A DNA stretch of 16,286 bases from CAYPHJ01 sp964410485. GTDB taxonomy: Bacteria > Desulfobacterota > Binatia > UBA9968. Shown here piece after piece: positions 12,932 to 16,286 of the stretch. The stretch lies in the NCBI GenBank assembly GCA_964410485.1, contig CAYPHJ010000105.1, forward strand, positions 1 to 16,286, read 5' to 3'. Positions within the stretch are counted from its first letter, which is position 1. Each line of letters starts with the position of its first letter. A program made the translations under genes and the position numbers. The notes under the pieces were generated by a model. That model was not told where the DNA came from and made no database searches. It saw nothing but the letters and a program-made list of their open reading frames with translations.

Positions 12932-14512
12932 TTAACTGGCCCGTTCTTTCAGCTGATACTTGCCCTCGCTGTCTTGCGCAATCTGTCCTTGCTGATGAAG
13001 CCGGCCGAGAGCGGCGGCAATCGCGCGATACTCGGCTTGGGGAAATTGCGCCAGTAAATCGGCAAAGAAGTAATGGGATGTCTTTAGAGCGGCCATGATC
13101 TTGGCAGCCATTTCGCTGGCCGCCTCTGAGTGTTTTGCTTCCGTAATCGATTTCGCAGGTGTCTTCGGAGCGCCGATAAAATCCTTGAGCTGTACCTTGC
13201 CCTGGTTAAAATAGACGATGCGATTGTACCGGTTGCGCGGCACATCCTCGGGTATTGTCGCGTCAATGCCCATCTTGGCTGTGGTGGGAATTTTGCCCAT
13301 CGTCGGGGGCGGTAACGATGGATCAAGCGGCTTTGATCGCGCATTGGAAACAATCAACACGTCGCGATCCGCTTGCACGCGTGTTGCGATCGCCCATTCC
13401 ACATCCGTCGGGTCAAAAACGTCAATATCGTCGTCGGTCGCCACGACATGCTTGATGTCCGCTATCGAGAGCAGCGCCATGATGGCATTTTTCCCATCCC
13501 CCGGCTGCTTTTTGATCGCCGCAACGATATGCCAGTGGCAGCAGCCACCGGGTGTGACGTTGATAGCGGTTGCCTGTACGCCCGCCTCGTGGAGCACACG
13601 CCAGGCTGCGGCTTCATAGATGGGCGCGCTCATCCAGATATTTTCCCATGGCATATGCAGCGCGTAATAGACGGGGTCGTTACGGTGCATGATCGCCGTG
13701 ATACGCACGCGCGGATTCATATGGATGCCGCCCATCAGACGGTTGAACTCGCAAAACGGTCCTTCTGTATGAACCCAGCCTTCCGGCACTATTTCTCCCT
13801 CCAGGACGATCTCGGCATCAGCAATGCAGGGAACCGGCACGGTTTCGCCCTCGCTGAGCGGAACGGGCGCGCCGCGCAGGCCCCCGGCAAACGTTAGCTC
13901 GTTTACGCCCAGATTGGCCTTGAAAGTGGAGGCCACCAGCTCGTACGGATGCGTTCCGATCGAAACCGAAATCGGCAGGGCTCGATGTTGCTGTAGGGCC
14001 CGCTCGGCGAACTTGCGCAGGTTGTTAGGGGTCACGATGTCTATGCCGGTAATGTTTTTTTCTTTGAGCATCATCCGATAGATGCCGGCATTCATGCCAA
14101 ATTCGGCATCTTGCGCAATCACAACGCCGGCGGTGATCATCGGACCGCCGTCCATCATCGAGAAAACTGGCACCGGCAGATCATAGAGATCAACCTGATC
14201 TCCCGCGCGAATAGTTTGTTTCACTGGAGCCCTTTTGACCCGTTCGGGTTCAATCGGCCGTTCCATAGCGTCCCGCAGCTTTGCTTCTATCTGTTCGTAG
14301 GGCGCGTCCATTCCGAGAGCCATCCGCGCGCGCGACTGGAGCAAGCCGGACGCAACCGGCATCGAATAGCCGCGAACCCCGGTAAACAGGAGGGCCTTGT
14401 CCGATTGCGCCACCAGCGCGGCGATGTCGCGAAGATCGGTGGACCTGGAAATGACAGTCAGTTCGTCATTTTCCTTGAGTGAATCCAGATAACTCCTAAA
14501 CGTAGCCGGCAT
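12932..14512 (-). CDS. UbiD family (prenylated-FMN) decarboxylase with C-terminal extension
   Basis: A 526-residue UbiD-family enzyme; relatives reversibly decarboxylate aromatic or unsaturated acids using prenylated FMN made by UbiX. ATG 14512 is preceded by AGAGGAG. Family landmarks: GGPMITAGVV (122-131), MNAGIYRMM (140-148, with N141 and R146), EIVLEGEIVPEG (234-245, E239 a likely metal ligand), EGPFCEF (250-256, E250 and E255) and PGGCCHWH (321-328). R146, E250 and E255 reproduce the catalytic Arg-Glu-Glu set of Fdc1. Many relatives have a histidine pair (QHxxxH) just after NxTGI; here the aligned stretch is TPNNLRKF, so the usual third ligand seems to be absent. Residues about 465-523 form a helical extension resembling a winged helix. 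No ubiX gene is in the window. It is a single gene on the minus strand with repeats beyond its 3' end. Confidence 0.93.
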   Translation of the reverse strand: MPATFRSYLDSLKENDELTVISRSTDLRDIAALVAQSDKALLFTGVRGYSMPVASGLLQSRARMALGMDAPYEQIEAKLRDAMERPIEPERVKRAPVKQTIRAGDQVDLYDLPVPVFSMMDGGPMITAGVVIAQDAEFGMNAGIYRMMLKEKNITGIDIVTPNNLRKFAERALQQHRALPISVSIGTHPYELVASTFKANLGVNELTFAGGLRGAPVPLSEGETVPVPCIADAEIVLEGEIVPEGWVHTEGPFCEFNRLMGGIHMNPRVRITAIMHRNDPVYYALHMPWENIWMSAPIYEAAAWRVLHEAGVQATAINVTPGGCCHWHIVAAIKKQPGDGKNAIMALLSIADIKHVVATDDDIDVFDPTDVEWAIATRVQADRDVLIVSNARSKPLDPSLPPPTMGKIPTTAKMGIDATIPEDVPRNRYNRIVYFNQGKVQLKDFIGAPKTPAKSITEAKHSEAASEMAAKIMAALKTSHYFFADLLAQFPQAEYRAIAAALGRLHQQGQIAQDSEGKYQLKERAS

Positions 14513-14839
14513 CGTTTGCTCCTCTACCTAACGTAGTTGCTTTAGTTTGACGAGAAAACCCAATGCACCGGAAACTGTATCGCGCCAAGGCACCAAGCGC
14601 GCAAAGAAAACAGAAACAGTCTCCATCCGTCGAATGAGGGCAAGCCAACCACGGATCGAAAATGGTGTCAATCAACCACGTCGCGCGCCGGCCATCCCGA
14701 GTAGCTGCCTTCTGAGGCCGCGTATCGAGGCCAAGCGATTGAACGTTTTGAACCGAAAAATGAACGGACCGCCTTCGAAAAAGGTGGTTCGAAATCCAGT
14801 GATGCTGTGCTATAGGAAACTTCTAAGGAGTTATACACG
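14513..14839. other. Divergent intergenic region between UbiD and LLM genes, with a hairpin
   Basis: No gene is supported. It contains the word cgccaaggcaccaagcgcgcaaag near 14582-14605, related to the spacer word at 15858-15880. GGACCGCCTT (14766-14775) and AAGGTGGTTC (14781-14790) form a 10-bp stem as RNA (two G-U pairs) with a CGAAA loop, 50 bases before the LLM start codon. Promoters of both flanking genes should lie here; I see only weak matches. Confidence 0.5.
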
Positions 14840-15838
14840 ATGGGCAGCTTTGGACTCACGTTGGCGAATCGTGGGGTAATCATCGGCGCGGTCACGGTCC
14901 CCGAACTGTTCGACATGGCACGACGAGGTGAGGACTCGGGCGCATTTACTGCAGTATGGGTAGGCGACAGCTTGCTTGCGAAGCCGCGGCTGGAATCGAT
15001 CGCACTATTGTCTGCGCTTGCGGTCGTTACCAAAAAAGTCCGCCTCGCGGTTGGTTGTATGGCAACTTTCCCCCAACGCCATCCAGCCTTGCTGGCTCAA
15101 CAGTGGACGAGCCTCGATGTCATATCCGGCGGGCGCGCATGGATGGCGGTCTGCCTGGGCGGACCAAATGAACAGAGCCCTGCGCAAGCTCTTGAACACA
15201 AGGTAATGGGGATCAAGGACACAGAACGGGTAGCGCGCCTGGAAGAGGGCATTGTCATTCTGCGCAAGCTCTTCAACGAGGATAAGGCGTCGCACAAAGG
15301 GCGATTTTACGAGTTTGAAGGAGTCACCATTCAGCCGCGACCCGTGCAACAGCCCATGCCAATCTGGATCGCCAGCAACCCCACCGGTCTTACATGGAAA
15401 GACGGCGCCAGCGCACCGCACGCCGCGGTCGAACGCGGACTCAGACGCGTTGCGCGGCTTGCCGATGGGTGGATGACCAACAAGGTCACTCCGGCAGAAT
15501 TCAAGGCTCAATGGTCGCGCATTCAAGAAATGGCGCGCCAGGAGGGCCGTGATCCTGCCAAAATCGGCACCTCCCTGTATCACAACATTAATATCAAGGG
15601 GAGTCGCAAGGAGGCGCTGGAGGAAAGCAAAGCGTTTCTGGACAAATACTACACCTCGAATTTCAGCATGAAATTTGTCGAGGGGTTCACGACGGCGGGT
15701 AGTCCTCAAGAGTGCATTGAGGAGCTGAAGGCTTATTTCGCGGCGGGGCTAGAGCACATCGCGCTGCGCATGACGTCCTGGGATCAGACCGGACAGCTAA
15801 ACCGCTTCCTCAATGAAGTCGCCCCCGCGTTTGTGTGA
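14840..15838 (+). CDS. LLM class flavin-dependent oxidoreductase
   Basis: A 332-residue TIM-barrel protein of the luciferase-like monooxygenase family (PF00296), using FMN or F420. AAGGAG sits nine bases before ATG 14840. Visible landmarks are ELFDMARRGEDSGAFTAVWVGDS (22-44), LRLAVG-like VRLAVGC (67-73), HPALLAQQWTSLDVISGGRAWMAVCLGG (80-107), RLEEGIVILRKLF (132-144), the typical GRFYEFEGVTIQPRPVQQPMPIWIA segment (153-177) and RVARLADGWMTN near 200-211. The C-terminal GSPQECIEELKAYFAAGLEHIAL is the usual final beta-alpha element. It oxidises or reduces an unknown substrate in the cytoplasm. The neighbouring UbiD gene is divergent. F420 use cannot be decided from sequence alone. Confidence 0.93.
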   Translation: MGSFGLTLANRGVIIGAVTVPELFDMARRGEDSGAFTAVWVGDSLLAKPRLESIALLSALAVVTKKVRLAVGCMATFPQRHPALLAQQWTSLDVISGGRAWMAVCLGGPNEQSPAQALEHKVMGIKDTERVARLEEGIVILRKLFNEDKASHKGRFYEFEGVTIQPRPVQQPMPIWIASNPTGLTWKDGASAPHAAVERGLRRVARLADGWMTNKVTPAEFKAQWSRIQEMARQEGRDPAKIGTSLYHNINIKGSRKEALEESKAFLDKYYTSNFSMKFVEGFTTAGSPQECIEELKAYFAAGLEHIALRMTSWDQTGQLNRFLNEVAPAFV

Positions 15839-15945
15839 CCAAGACGGAGATTGACTCGCGCCAAGACGCAAAGCCCGCCAAGTTCGGAGTGTTGTTTTCC
15901 TTTGCGATCTTTGCGTTCTGTTATGAAAATAGCCGACTATAAGGA

Positions 15946-16074
15946 AAATCCTCCGGTCCTGCGGCCCGCCCCCTTTTTGTAAAGGGGGCCATTGGGGGAT
16001 TTATCGGTGTTGATCCGCATCACCTGCGGGCTAATTTCATCCGCTGTGTTGTACCCATCGGTACATGAATTACT
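15946..16074. repeat. Diverged direct duplication, copy 1
   Basis: 129 bp matched by 16098-16222. Shared blocks: aaatcc..cg.gtcctgcgg, a GCCCCCTTT/AAAGGGGGC hairpin (15968-15989, loop TTGT), ggggatttatcgg, ttcatccgc.gtgttgtac, and ggtacatgaattact. It ends in a second hairpin, TGTACC-CATC-GGTACA. Confidence 0.85.
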
Positions 16075-16097
16075 CTTATGAAAATGTGACTACACAC

Positions 16098-16222
16098 AAA
16101 TCCCCGCGTCCTGCGGGCCGGCCCCCTTTGCCAAAGGGGGCTACAGGGGATTTATCGGCGCGATACCAACTACTCGGGCTCGTTTTCATCCGCCGTGTTG
16201 TACGTTTGGTACATGAATTACT
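16098..16222. repeat. Diverged direct duplication, copy 2
   Basis: 125 bp, 148-152 bases downstream of copy 1, same strand. The same two hairpins are kept: GCCCCCTTT-GCC-AAAGGGGGC (16121-16141) and TGTAC-GTTTG-GTACA. Loop sequences differ between copies while the stems stay intact. Confidence 0.85.
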
Positions 16223-16286
16223 TTGCGGGAGATATTCCGAAGTTTTGCTTGTGTCTTCCTTAACTGAAGGTATTCAGCCATGCTGA

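Larger units (their letters stand above)
15839..16286. other. 448-bp non-coding right end
   Basis: No gene is supported. It begins with words of the cgccaagacgcaaag type (15857-15872) and their opposite-strand form cctttgcgatctttgcg (15900-15917). A diverged tandem duplication follows. A 73-codon open frame at 16065-16286 runs only through repeat sequence and is rejected. Confidence 0.7.

Noticed and set aside
13130..13897. Plus-strand open frames opposite the UbiD gene
   Set aside because: They lie antisense to conserved UbiD motifs, show no family resemblance and have no ribosome sites.
14547..14879. Small open frame in the UbiD/LLM spacer
   Set aside because: It overlaps the LLM start in another frame and holds only basic, low-complexity sequence from spacer repeats.
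16065..16286. Short open frame at the right end
   Set aside because: It runs through the second copy of the 150-bp duplication; its peptide (PPLPKGATG type) is a known artefact of CCCCCTTT-hairpin repeats.

Overview
The window looks like part of a bacterial chromosome from an uncultured environmental lineage. GC is mid-range by eye, most genes have clear Shine-Dalgarno sites, there is a tandem run of PF04392-type periplasmic binding proteins, and nearly every spacer holds short, repetitive, hairpin-forming DNA. That combination is common in metagenome-derived genomes of soil and groundwater lineages such as Binatota, Rokubacteria, NC10 and Deltaproteobacteria-like groups. The taxonomic guess is an inference of low confidence. 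No rRNA, tRNA, transposase, phage gene or CRISPR array was seen.

Layout. 1-4140 (minus): four paralogous ABC transporter substrate-binding protein genes in a row. The first runs off the left edge, and the fourth lacks its signal peptide and first lobe. No permease or ATPase is present. 4375-5451 (minus): a SAM-dependent methyltransferase with an N-terminal winged-helix-like region. 5677-6612 (minus): an exported N-formylglutamate-amidohydrolase-like protein. 6707-7585 (minus): a DUF2236/MpaB-type oxygenase, divergent from an SDR dehydrogenase at 7762-8532 (plus). 8633-8965 (minus): a small DUF3175 protein. 9070-9627 (minus): a bacterial-type 3-hydroxyanthranilate 3,4-dioxygenase. 10133-11372 (minus): an overlapping pair, a VOC protein and a haem-oxygenase-fold diiron protein. 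11882-12736 (plus): a MaoC/FAS1-like acyl-CoA dehydratase. 12932-14512 (minus): a UbiD-family decarboxylase. 14840-15838 (plus): an LLM flavin-dependent oxidoreductase. The last 450 bases are non-coding and hold a diverged 150-bp tandem duplication.

The genes from about 6.7 to 15.8 kb are rich in oxygenases, dehydrogenases, a hydratase and a decarboxylase. They could form a catabolic island for an aromatic or other carbon compound, with the binding proteins supplying uptake. They are on mixed strands and only one pair is clearly coupled, so a single pathway is a hypothesis, not a reading.

The most unusual features are structural. Spacers carry different short tandem motifs (units of 6, 7 and 8 bp), often followed by an inverted set of the same unit. 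Some of these repeats have become coding: they supply N-terminal extensions of two binding proteins, the C-terminus of the amidohydrolase-like protein and the stop codon of the DUF3175 gene. A 101-bp block encoding the leader and signal peptide is almost identical between two binding-protein genes whose mature domains are strongly diverged.
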